A stretch of 64,000 nucleotides of DNA, taken from Bradyrhizobium cosmicum. Lineage in GTDB: Bacteria; Pseudomonadota; Alphaproteobacteria; Rhizobiales; Xanthobacteraceae. Numbering within the stretch: the first letter of the stretch is position 1; each line of letters opens with the position of its first letter. The position numbers and the translations under genes are program-made. Location: contig NZ_CP041656.2 in the NCBI RefSeq assembly GCF_007290395.2, positions 3,906,001-3,970,000 on the forward strand. The letters run 5' to 3'. Below, one piece after another: positions 1 to 7,534 of the stretch. The notes below the pieces were generated by a model. That model saw only the letters and a program-made list of their open reading frames with translations. It was not told the origin of the DNA and searched no databases.

Positions 1-215
1 AACTCGGACAGAAGCTGTCGCGAGACCGCAGCGCTGCATCCAATTTTCAAAAAGCACGCAAATTTGTCGAATTCGATCGGGATCGCGGATGTAGACGACG
101 CGACCGAACGTCAGAACGGACGTCCCAGCTTGCGCAGGAATATACTGGCGCAATAATGCTGCTATACGTTGTGATCCGGAATCAACCGGACCTGCATTGT
201 TGGAGGGCGACGAAA

Positions 216-923
216 TTGTTCGCTCGCGCCGCGGCCTTCGCCGTCGTGATGATCACTTTGGCCGCCTTTGATGGTGCGGCCGCTCAAACGGCCAACCAGC
301 CGCCGGATACGATGGCAGCGCGGGTGGAGGCCTGCACGCCCTGTCACGGCAACAAGGGCGAAGGCACCAGCGACGTCTATTTCCCGCGGCTTGCCGGCAA
401 GCCGGCCGGTTATCTCTACAACCAGCTCCTCGCCTTCCGCAGCGGCCGGCGCAAATACCCGCCGATGAACTATCTGCTCGAGTTCCTGCCCGATCCCTAT
501 CTGGAGGCGATGGCGGAATATTTTGCCAGCGAGCATCCGCCGCTGCCGCAGCCTGCGCCGAGCGAAGTCAGCAAGGATCTCCTCGCACAGGGCGAACTGC
601 TTGCGACCAGCGGCGATGCAGGGCGCAACATTCCGGCCTGCGTGAGCTGCCACGGTCCGGGACTGACGGGCATGCAGCCCGGCATCCCCGGCCTGCTCGG
701 CCTGCGCGCCGCTTATGTCAGCGCCCAGCTCGGCGCATGGCGCTATGGTACGCGCACGGCGAAGTCGCCTGACTGCATGCAGCTCGTCGCCGGCCATCTG
801 ACGGAAGCCGATGTCACCGCCGTCGCAGCCTGGCTCGCGACGCGGCCGGCACCCGCCAACCCGGCCCCCGTTCCGAAAGGCACCTACGCGCTGCCCTTCG
901 GATGCGGCAGCCAGCCTAACTGA
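216..923 (+). CDS. diheme cytochrome c (c4-like), first gene of ba3 oxidase operon
   Basis: Periplasmic electron carrier expected to feed the downstream cytochrome oxidase. From the TTG at 216 the 235-residue product starts with a clean Sec signal peptide (hydrophobic stretch about residues 5-18, cleavage near AAAQ at 21-24), followed by two c-type haem sites, CTPCH at 40-44 and CVSCH at 142-146. This gives two cytochrome c domains of roughly 100 residues, as in c4 and related diheme cytochromes. An in-frame ATG at 156 would add 20 residues of poor signal-peptide character. The TTG has GGAGGG eight bases upstream (202-207), so I prefer it. The gene ends eight bases before the triheme cytochrome gene and is read with it. 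Its exact partner is inferred from context. Confidence 0.85.
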   Translation: MFARAAAFAVVMITLAAFDGAAAQTANQPPDTMAARVEACTPCHGNKGEGTSDVYFPRLAGKPAGYLYNQLLAFRSGRRKYPPMNYLLEFLPDPYLEAMAEYFASEHPPLPQPAPSEVSKDLLAQGELLATSGDAGRNIPACVSCHGPGLTGMQPGIPGLLGLRAAYVSAQLGAWRYGTRTAKSPDCMQLVAGHLTEADVTAVAAWLATRPAPANPAPVPKGTYALPFGCGSQPN

Positions 924-931
924 CGAGGCGG

Positions 932-2173
932 ATGATGGTCTCCAAACTGTCGATCACGCTGCTCGCCCTCGCCGCGCTGACCACGGTCGCGCAAGCGCAG
1001 GAAAAGGCCGCCGACATCATCGCTCGCGGTGAATATCTCGCCCGCGCCGGCGACTGCACCGCGTGCCATACCGCGCCGGAGGGCCGCCTGTTCGCCGGCG
1101 GCCGCGCCATGCCGACCCCGTTCGGCACGCTCTACACCTCCAACATCACGCCTGACCCGGAGACCGGGATCGGCAAGTGGAGCGCCGACGACTTCTACAA
1201 GACCATGCACAGCGGCCGCTTCCCGGACGGCGGATTGATCTATCCTGCGATGCCGTTCGCGTCCTACACCAAGGTCACGCGCGCCGACAGCGACGCGATC
1301 TTCGCGTATCTGCGCTCGATCGCGCCGGTGAACCAGAAGAACAAGCCGCACGAGCTGCGTTTCCCCTACGACAATCGGCAGCTCATCCTCGGCTGGCGCA
1401 CGCTGTTCTTCAGCGAGGGCGAGTTCAAGCCGGATCCGAAGAAATCGGCGGAATGGAATCGCGGCGCCTATCTGGTCGAAGGCCTCGGCCATTGCGGCAT
1501 GTGCCATTCGCCGATCAACGCGCTCGGCGGCACCTCGCAATCGGACGCCTTCAAGGGCGGCCTGATCCCGATGCAGAACTGGTACGCGCCTTCGCTCACG
1601 TCGAATCGCGAAGCCGGTCTCGGCGACTGGAGCATCAAGGACATCACCGACCTGCTCCAGACCGGCGTCTCGATGCGCGGCGTGGTCTACGGCCCGATGG
1701 CCGAGGTCGTGCACAATAGCCTGCAATATCTCAACGACGAGGACACCAAGGCAATGGCGGTGTACCTCAAGGGCATTGCGGAGCCCTCCCCGCCGCCGGC
1801 TCCGAGCTCGGCGCTGCCGACCACCGAGAGCAGCCTGCTGATCAGTCTCGGCAAGACCGTCTACGACAAGAACTGCGCGAGCTGTCACGGCACGCAGGGC
1901 GAAGGCAAGCCGCCGCACTGGCCGCCGCTCGCCAACAACCAGTCGATCGAGATGCAGTCGGCGGTCAACCCGATCCGCATGGTGCTCAATGGCGGCTATC
2001 CGCCGGGCACCAAGGGCAATCCGATGCCGTATGGCATGCCGCCGTTCGCGGGCCTCCTCTCCGACAACGAGGTCGCCGCCGTCGTCTCCTACATCCGCAC
2101 CGCCTGGGGCAATCGCGGCACACCGGTCTCGGCGCGCGACGCCAACGAGCTGCGCTCCGCGCCGCTGAACTGA
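932..2173 (+). CDS. triheme cytochrome c, alcohol/gluconate dehydrogenase subunit-like
   Basis: A 413-residue exported protein with three c-haem sites: CTACH (42-46), CGMCH (188-192) and CASCH (315-319), after a signal peptide ending near AQA at 20-22. Length, spacing and the SNITPD and MPFASYT segments match the triheme subunit that carries electrons out of membrane-bound alcohol, gluconate or sorbitol dehydrogenases. No dehydrogenase subunit is present here. The next genes encode a ba3-type oxidase, so this protein probably passes electrons to that oxidase, either from a dehydrogenase encoded elsewhere or from the bc1 complex. Two ATGs are possible, at 932 and 935. GAGG at 924-927 is better spaced for 935, which would remove one residue. 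Confidence 0.85.
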   Translation: MMVSKLSITLLALAALTTVAQAQEKAADIIARGEYLARAGDCTACHTAPEGRLFAGGRAMPTPFGTLYTSNITPDPETGIGKWSADDFYKTMHSGRFPDGGLIYPAMPFASYTKVTRADSDAIFAYLRSIAPVNQKNKPHELRFPYDNRQLILGWRTLFFSEGEFKPDPKKSAEWNRGAYLVEGLGHCGMCHSPINALGGTSQSDAFKGGLIPMQNWYAPSLTSNREAGLGDWSIKDITDLLQTGVSMRGVVYGPMAEVVHNSLQYLNDEDTKAMAVYLKGIAEPSPPPAPSSALPTTESSLLISLGKTVYDKNCASCHGTQGEGKPPHWPPLANNQSIEMQSAVNPIRMVLNGGYPPGTKGNPMPYGMPPFAGLLSDNEVAAVVSYIRTAWGNRGTPVSARDANELRSAPLN

Positions 2174-2192
2174 GAGATGCCAGAGAGCCATC

Positions 2193-2369
2193 ATGATCAA
2201 TTCCGATCCGCCGACCAGCCCAGCCGCCGCTGACCAGGCCGTCGAGGAGGTCGTCGCGCGAGGACCCTCCGGCGCGATCGTGCTCGCCGGCATCGCCACG
2301 GCCTGCGTGGTCGCGATGTGGCTCGCGTTCTACCTGTTCGTCTTTCTGCCGCGCGGATCGCTGCAATGA
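2193..2369 (+). CDS. small cytochrome oxidase subunit IIa-like membrane protein
   Basis: A 58-codon gene below usual annotation cut-offs. The product has a polar N-terminus of about 27 residues and then a single hydrophobic helix (about residues 28-52, ending FYLFVFLP). Its place directly before subunit II, the single transmembrane span and the ATGA overlap with the next gene (stop at 2367-2369, next ATG at 2366) fit the small subunit IIa of ba3-type (B-family) haem-copper oxidases. In those enzymes it supplies the helix missing from the short subunit II. There is no strong sequence signature in so small a protein, so the assignment rests on size, topology and position. Confidence 0.7.
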   Translation: MINSDPPTSPAAADQAVEEVVARGPSGAIVLAGIATACVVAMWLAFYLFVFLPRGSLQ

Positions 2370-2929
2370 GCGCTGAACAAAGCCATGCGAGCGCCGAGGT
2401 CGCTGCCCGCGTCGAGCGGCGCTGGGCCACCATCGCCGTGATCATCATCGTCATGATGGCGCTGCTGGCGGCCTTCGCCGGCATCCACCGTGCGACCATG
2501 CCGCAGCCAAGGGTCGAGACCATCGATCCGTCGCGAATCCATCTGTCCGGCGAGTTCGTAGAGAGCAATCTCGGCAGCGTGCTGGAGGCCAATGGCGCGG
2601 TCACGGTGCGTGCGATCGGCCAGCAATATTCCTTTACGCCGGCCTGCATCGTGGTGCCCGCCGATACGCCGATCACGTTGCGCGCCACCAGCGCCGACGT
2701 CGTGCACGGCATCCTGATCCAGGGCACCAACGTGAACACCATGCTGGTGCCGGGCTACGTCTCCGAGCAGCTGATGCGCTTTACGAAGACCGGCGACTAT
2801 CTGATGCCCTGCCAGGAGTTTTGCTCCTTCGGTCATGAGGGCATGTGGGGCAAGGTCAAGGTGATCGACAAGGCTGACTTCGCCAATCGCGCGAAGGGTG
2901 GCGGGAGGCTGAGCTGTGTTGGTCAATAG
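2366..2929 (+). CDS. ba3-type cytochrome c oxidase subunit II (CuA)
   Basis: Electron-entry subunit of the terminal oxidase. The 187-residue protein has one N-terminal transmembrane helix (about residues 24-43) and a periplasmic cupredoxin domain. The binuclear CuA ligands are all visible: His114, and Cys149, Glu151, Cys153, His157 and Met160 in the pattern C-x-E-x-C-x3-H-x2-M. A single helix rather than two is typical of the B (ba3) family. The ATG at 2366 overlaps the stop of the small IIa gene (ATGA). A longer reading frame from 2318 would run through that gene and is rejected. The 3' end overlaps the GTG start of subunit I by 14 bases, so the genes are probably translationally coupled. 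Confidence 0.93.
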   Translation: MSAEQSHASAEVAARVERRWATIAVIIIVMMALLAAFAGIHRATMPQPRVETIDPSRIHLSGEFVESNLGSVLEANGAVTVRAIGQQYSFTPACIVVPADTPITLRATSADVVHGILIQGTNVNTMLVPGYVSEQLMRFTKTGDYLMPCQEFCSFGHEGMWGKVKVIDKADFANRAKGGGRLSCVGQ

Positions 2930-4538
2930 GAAGCTCATCCTCGCCCATTTCTGGTTTGCCTTTGCGGTGTTCGGCGTCGCGCTGACGCTCGGCGCCTGGC
3001 AGATGTTCATTCGCAGCCCGATCGGGACCTGGCTGTCCAATCCCGAGCTCTATTACCGTTCGCTCACCGCGCACGGTACGGTGATGGGCTACGTGTTCCC
3101 GACCCTGGTGGCGATGGGCTTTGGCTATGCCATCAGCGAATCCGCGCTGGAGCAGCGCCTGGTCGGCGTGCGCTGGGCCTGGGCCGGATTCTGGCTGATC
3201 GTTGCCGGCAGCATCATGGCCGTGATCCCGATCGCGCTCGGCCGTGCTTCGGTGCTCTACACGTTTTATCCGCCGCTGATCGGCAACGTCTTCTACTACT
3301 TCGGCGTCGTGCTGGTGGTGGTTGGCTCCTGGATCTGGGTCGCGCTGATGTCGATCAATCTGCGCGTCTGGCGAAAGGCCCATCCCGGCGCGCCGGTGCC
3401 GCTGGCGATGTTCGCCAATGTTGCGGGCTCCTATCTGTGGGCCTGGACCGCGGTCGGCGCTGCGCTCGAGCTGCTACTCCAGATCATTCCCGTCGCGGCA
3501 GGACTGAAGAACACCATCGACGCCGGTCTTGCGCGCATCTTCTTCTCCTGGACGCTTCACGCCATCGTCTATTTCTGGCTGATGCCGACCTACATTGCCT
3601 ATTACACCATCGTGCCGCGCGCGATCGGCGGCCGGGTCTATTCCGACAGCATGGCGCGGATCTCCTTTATACTGTTCCTGGTGGTGGCGATGCCGATCGG
3701 CATGCACCACACCTTTGCCGATCCAATGGTCGGCGCCGGCTTCAAGTTCATCCATTCGGCCTTCACCGCGCTGGTCGCGCTGCCGACCCTGCTGACGGTG
3801 TTCACGATCTGCGCGTCGGTCGAGATCGCCGCGCGGCTCCGCGGCGGCCACGGCCTGTTTGGCTGGATCAAGGCCCTGCCCTGGGACAATCCGATGATGC
3901 TGGCGCTGGCGTTCTCGTTCGTCATGCTCGGCTTCGGCGGCGCCGGCGGCCTCATCAACATGAGCTATCAGCTCGACGCGTCGATCCACAACACGCAATG
4001 GATCACCGGCCATTTCCACCTGATCTTCGGCGGCGCCATCGTGATCATGTATTTCGCGATCGCCTATGATCTGTGGCCGCATTTGACGGGCCGCGAGCTG
4101 ATCGACCTTCGCCTGATGCGCACCCAGCTCTGGCTGTGGTTCGTTGGCATGGTCGTCACGACGTTCCCGTGGCACTGGGTCGGCATTCTGGGCATGCCGC
4201 GTCGCATGGCCTATTTCGACTTCGGCGATCCCGCCATCGCGCCGCAGGCGCTCTCCGTCACCCTCTCTGCTTTCGGCGGCTTTATTTTGCTGGCGTCGGG
4301 CATCATGTTCATCGTCATCCTGGCGCGCGGCATGCGAGCGCCCCAGACCGAGGCCGGGCCGTACCGCTTTGCGCTGGCCGTGCATCAACCAGTCACCGTT
4401 CCGGTCGCGCTCAATACGCACGCCCTGTGGGTGGCGCTGATGATCGCCCTCACCATCACCAATTACGGCTACCCGATCCTGAATCTGGCGTTGAGTGAAG
4501 GCACCTCGGTACCCGCCGTCTACGTGGGAGCGCAGTGA
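2916..4538 (+). CDS. ba3-type cytochrome c oxidase subunit I
   Basis: Catalytic, proton-pumping subunit that reduces O2 to water with cytochrome c electrons. It has 540 residues with about 13 transmembrane helices. Conserved ligands are visible: His53 (AHG, low-spin haem), His215 and Tyr219 in HAIVYFW (CuB ligand and probable cross-linked Tyr), His264-His265 (CuB), and His366 and His368 in GHFHL (haems a3 and b). The HAIVY form of the CuB loop, instead of HPEVY, marks the B/ba3 family. GTG at 2916 is the start, with GGGAGG at 2903-2908. No subunit III gene follows, which is normal for this family. High oxygen affinity is known for the family and only inferred here. Confidence 0.95.
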   Translation: MLVNRKLILAHFWFAFAVFGVALTLGAWQMFIRSPIGTWLSNPELYYRSLTAHGTVMGYVFPTLVAMGFGYAISESALEQRLVGVRWAWAGFWLIVAGSIMAVIPIALGRASVLYTFYPPLIGNVFYYFGVVLVVVGSWIWVALMSINLRVWRKAHPGAPVPLAMFANVAGSYLWAWTAVGAALELLLQIIPVAAGLKNTIDAGLARIFFSWTLHAIVYFWLMPTYIAYYTIVPRAIGGRVYSDSMARISFILFLVVAMPIGMHHTFADPMVGAGFKFIHSAFTALVALPTLLTVFTICASVEIAARLRGGHGLFGWIKALPWDNPMMLALAFSFVMLGFGGAGGLINMSYQLDASIHNTQWITGHFHLIFGGAIVIMYFAIAYDLWPHLTGRELIDLRLMRTQLWLWFVGMVVTTFPWHWVGILGMPRRMAYFDFGDPAIAPQALSVTLSAFGGFILLASGIMFIVILARGMRAPQTEAGPYRFALAVHQPVTVPVALNTHALWVALMIALTITNYGYPILNLALSEGTSVPAVYVGAQ

Positions 4539-5353
4539 TGAGCACGCGCGACCTCTTCACCCTCCGCAACAGCCATTTTCGGATTGGAGTCGGCATCACC
4601 ACTGCGATCCTGATCATCACGGCGATTGTCGGCTTCATCGTGCTGCCCTTCGCTCAGCCTTGGGTGCAGTTCGCCAATGTCTGGGATGCGATCTGCAGCG
4701 CCGCCGGCGTGCCGCAGCGCGCGGCGAATGTGAAGGCGCCCGAACAGGCAAAACGCCTGTCCGAGGTCGTGCTGACCTCGCGCACGCTGGCGCGTCCGAG
4801 CCAGGAGGCGATCGGCCGCGGCGCCACGCTGGCGCAGCGCTGCGCCATCTGCCACGGCCCGACCGGCATCAGCCGCGCGGACTCGCCTAATCTCGCCGGC
4901 CAGTATGCCGCCGTGATCTACAAGGAGCTGCACGATTTCCGCTCCGGCGCGCGCAGCAATGCCGTGATGTCACCGTTCGCCGTGAACCTGACGGACGAGG
5001 AGATCGCCGATCTGTCGAACTACTACGCCTATTTGCCGAGGCTGCCCGCCTATCACCCGACGCCGCTTCTGCCGAAACCCAACATCGTCATCTACGGCGC
5101 GCCGATGCGCGGCATTGCGCCCTGCGGCGCCTGCCATGGCAGCCTCGACAACAAGACCGGCAGTCCGTGGCTGGAGGGGCAGTCCGAGGCCTACATGAAG
5201 GTGCAGCTCCAGGCCTTCGCGTCCGGCGAGCGCCGCAACGACATCAGCCAGCAGATGCGCAACATCGCACGTGCGATGACACCGCAGGAAATCGAGGCAG
5301 CCGCGGCTTACTACGCCTCGCAGCCGCCGGACGTGGTGAAGGCGGTGGATTGA
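4538..5353 (+). CDS. membrane-anchored diheme cytochrome c, last gene of oxidase operon
   Basis: A 271-residue protein with an N-terminal hydrophobic helix (about residues 20-40) that looks like an uncleaved anchor, then two cytochrome c domains with CAICH and CGACH. It resembles c4-type diheme cytochromes and is the likely direct electron donor to the CuA subunit. The ATG at 4538 overlaps the subunit I stop (4536-4538). A GTG at 4535 would add one residue. Its stop abuts the stop of the convergent ratA-like gene with no base between them. With the two upstream cytochromes this operon encodes seven c-haems besides the oxidase itself. Confidence 0.87.
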   Translation: MSTRDLFTLRNSHFRIGVGITTAILIITAIVGFIVLPFAQPWVQFANVWDAICSAAGVPQRAANVKAPEQAKRLSEVVLTSRTLARPSQEAIGRGATLAQRCAICHGPTGISRADSPNLAGQYAAVIYKELHDFRSGARSNAVMSPFAVNLTDEEIADLSNYYAYLPRLPAYHPTPLLPKPNIVIYGAPMRGIAPCGACHGSLDNKTGSPWLEGQSEAYMKVQLQAFASGERRNDISQQMRNIARAMTPQEIEAAAAYYASQPPDVVKAVD

Positions 5354-5836
5354 TCAGGACGACGCCAGCTTCGGCCGGCCGTAGATCGCATCCGCCCGCT
5401 TCTCGAACGCGGTGGAAAACCGCGCGAAGGCGGCATCGAACATCGAGCCCATCAGCATCGCCAGCATGCGGCTCTTGAACTCATAGGCGAGGAAGAAGCC
5501 GACGTCGCAGACATCCCCACCCTCCTGTTGGCCCTTGGGCTCGAACGTCCAGCGGTTTTCGAGGTTGCTGAACGGACCTTGCAGATATTCGACCAGGATC
5601 TTCAGATTGGCGCGGTCGAGCGTCACGCGGCTGGTGAAGGACTCCTTGACCAGCTTGAACGACACCGTCATGTCGGCGACCAGCACCTCGGTGCCGTCAG
5701 GCTTCGCCATCCGCTGACGCACCTTCAGCGCGCTGCACAGCGGCACGAACTCCGGGTAGCGCTCGACGTCGGCGACCAGATCAAACATCTTGGATGCGCT
5801 GTGATTGACACGGCGCTTGCTCGAAAATTTGGGCAT
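5354..5836 (-). CDS. RatA/Coq10-family SRPBCC protein
   Basis: A 160-residue single-domain protein of the START/SRPBCC polyketide-cyclase fold, Coq10/RatA subfamily. Visible signatures are the N-terminal SASKMFDLVADVERYPEF segment and the C-terminal FEFKS-like and MLAMLMGSMFDAAFARF helix region. Coq10 homologues bind ubiquinone and support respiration in mitochondria. The E. coli homologue RatA was described as a ribosome-association toxin, so automatic annotation often gives that name. The quinone-binding role is the better guess in an alphaproteobacterium. The ATG lies six bases after the lipA stop, so the two genes are co-transcribed, as in many related genomes. Confidence 0.85.
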   Translation of the reverse strand: MPKFSSKRRVNHSASKMFDLVADVERYPEFVPLCSALKVRQRMAKPDGTEVLVADMTVSFKLVKESFTSRVTLDRANLKILVEYLQGPFSNLENRWTFEPKGQQEGGDVCDVGFFLAYEFKSRMLAMLMGSMFDAAFARFSTAFEKRADAIYGRPKLASS

Positions 5837-5842
5837 GGCGGT

Positions 5843-6799
5843 TCAGCGGGCGTTAGCTGCCCGAGCGGCCTTGAGTCTCGCAAAGTCCTCGCCGGCATGA
5901 TGCGACGAGCGGGTGAGCGGGCTCGCCGACACCATCAGGAAGCCCTTGGTGTAGGCGATCTTCTCGTAGGACGAAAACTCGTCCGGCGGCACGTAGCGCA
6001 TCACGGCGTGGTGCTTGCGGGTCGGCTGCAGATATTGCCCGATGGTGAGGAAATCGACGTCGGCCGACCGCAGATCGTCCATCACCTGCTGCACCTCGTG
6101 GCGCTCCTCGCCGAGGCCGACCATGATGCCGGACTTGGTGAAGATGGTGGGATCAAGCTCCTTGACCCGCTGCAACAGCCGGATCGAATGGAAGTAGCGC
6201 GCGCCCGGCCGCACCGTGAGATAGCACGACGGCACGGTCTCCAGATTGTGGTTGAAGACGTCGGGCCTCGCCGCGACGACGACCTCGAGCGCCCCCTCCT
6301 TGCGCAGGAAGTCAGGCGTCAGAATCTCGATCGTGGTCGAGGGACACGCGGCGCGGATCGCGCGGATGGTCTGCGCAAAGTGCTCGGCGCCGCCATCGGC
6401 GAGATCATCGCGGTCGACCGAGGTGATGACGACGTGGGCGAGGCCCAGCTTGGCGACGGCCTCGGCGACGTTCTGCGGCTCGGCCGCATCCAGTGCATTG
6501 GGCAGGCCGGTCTTGACGTTGCAGAAGGCGCAGGCACGGGTGCAGGTGTCACCCATGATCATGAAGGTCGCGTGCTTCTTGTCCCAGCACTCGCCGATGT
6601 TCGGGCAGCCCGCCTCCTCGCACACCGTGTGCAGGCCGTTGGCGCGCACGATGTTGCGGGTGTCGGCATAGCCGCGGGTGTTGGGCGCGCGCACGCGAAT
6701 CCAGTCCGGCTTCGGCGGCGAAGCGGAATCGGGGCGATTCACCTTTTCGGGGTGACGCGGGCGCAACGGGTTCGAGATAGTGTCGACAATAACGACCAT
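5843..6799 (-). CDS. lipA: lipoyl synthase LipA
   Basis: Radical-SAM enzyme that inserts two sulfurs into octanoyl chains bound to the lipoyl domains of 2-oxo-acid dehydrogenases and the glycine cleavage system. In the 318-residue product the auxiliary cluster cysteines are Cys60, Cys65 and Cys71 (C-x4-C-x5-C). The radical-SAM cluster cysteines are Cys86, Cys90 and Cys93 (C-x3-C-x2-C), and the LipA-specific RSS motif is near the C-terminus ([11 protein letters not shown]). Length is normal. The gene is transcribed away from the divergent DNA glycosylase (130 bp between starts) and reads into the ratA/coq10-like gene. Confidence 0.97.
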   Translation of the reverse strand: MVVIVDTISNPLRPRHPEKVNRPDSASPPKPDWIRVRAPNTRGYADTRNIVRANGLHTVCEEAGCPNIGECWDKKHATFMIMGDTCTRACAFCNVKTGLPNALDAAEPQNVAEAVAKLGLAHVVITSVDRDDLADGGAEHFAQTIRAIRAACPSTTIEILTPDFLRKEGALEVVVAARPDVFNHNLETVPSCYLTVRPGARYFHSIRLLQRVKELDPTIFTKSGIMVGLGEERHEVQQVMDDLRSADVDFLTIGQYLQPTRKHHAVMRYVPPDEFSSYEKIAYTKGFLMVSASPLTRSSHHAGEDFARLKAARAANAR

Positions 6800-6929
6800 G
6801 GGGTGTCCGGTCTGTTCAGGTCCTACCTAGTCGGTCTGGCCCGGCATCGCAACCCGGCTCGCCCCGCTTCAGGGATCATGGCAGATATGGGCATTATCCT
6901 GCTCTGTTCTCAGGCGATTCTCACCTCGA

Positions 6930-7532
6930 ATGGCTCCAGCCTCGAAGACTTCCACACCACGGCTCGGCAAGCAGCTCAAGCGCGGCTTTTTCGACCGCAG
7001 CGTCCACGAGGTCGCGCCCGATCTGATCGGCACGACCATGCTGGTCGACGGCGTCGGCGGGATCATCGTCGAGGTCGAGGCCTATCATCATACCGAGCCT
7101 GCGGCGCACTCCTACAACGGCCCGACGCCGCGGAACCAGATCATGTTCGGCCCGCCCGGCTTTGCCTATGTCTACCGCTCCTACGGAATCCACTGGTGCG
7201 TGAACTTCGTCTGCGAGGACGAAGGCTCGGCCGCCGCCGTGCTGATCCGCGCGCTGGAGCCGACGCATGGCCTGGCGGCGATGCGCCGGCGCCGTCATGC
7301 GGTCGATGTGCATGCGCTGTGCTCGGGCCCGGGCAAGCTGACGGAGGCGCTGGGCATCACGATCGCGCACAACGCCCTGCCGCTGGACCGGCCGCCGATC
7401 GCACTGCATGCGCGGACGGAAGACGTCGAGGTTGTGGCCGGCATCCGGATCGGCATCACCAAGGCGGTCGAGCTGCCCTGGCGCTACGGCGTCAAGGGCT
7501 CGAAGTTTTTGAGCAAGCCGTTCCCAAAATAA
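6930..7532 (+). CDS. DNA-3-methyladenine glycosylase (AAG/MPG family)
   Basis: Base-excision repair enzyme that removes alkylated purines such as 3-methyladenine and hypoxanthine. The 200-residue protein shows the AAG-family signatures: the catalytic glutamate in [10 protein letters not shown], the substrate-loop segment [15 protein letters not shown], the YRSYGIHWC strand, RALEP and the [11 protein letters not shown] segment. The family is monofunctional and lacks the helix-hairpin-helix of AlkA. No convincing Shine-Dalgarno sequence is seen before the ATG. The 3' end meets the stop of valS on the opposite strand with only two bases between. Confidence 0.93.
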   Translation: MAPASKTSTPRLGKQLKRGFFDRSVHEVAPDLIGTTMLVDGVGGIIVEVEAYHHTEPAAHSYNGPTPRNQIMFGPPGFAYVYRSYGIHWCVNFVCEDEGSAAAVLIRALEPTHGLAAMRRRRHAVDVHALCSGPGKLTEALGITIAHNALPLDRPPIALHARTEDVEVVAGIRIGITKAVELPWRYGVKGSKFLSKPFPK

Positions 7533-7534
7533 CC

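Noticed and set aside
1..155. FixK/FNR box upstream of the ba3 oxidase operon
   Set aside because: No TTGAT-N4-ATCAA-like dyad is found. The nearest TTTTCAAAA stretch has no partner half-site.
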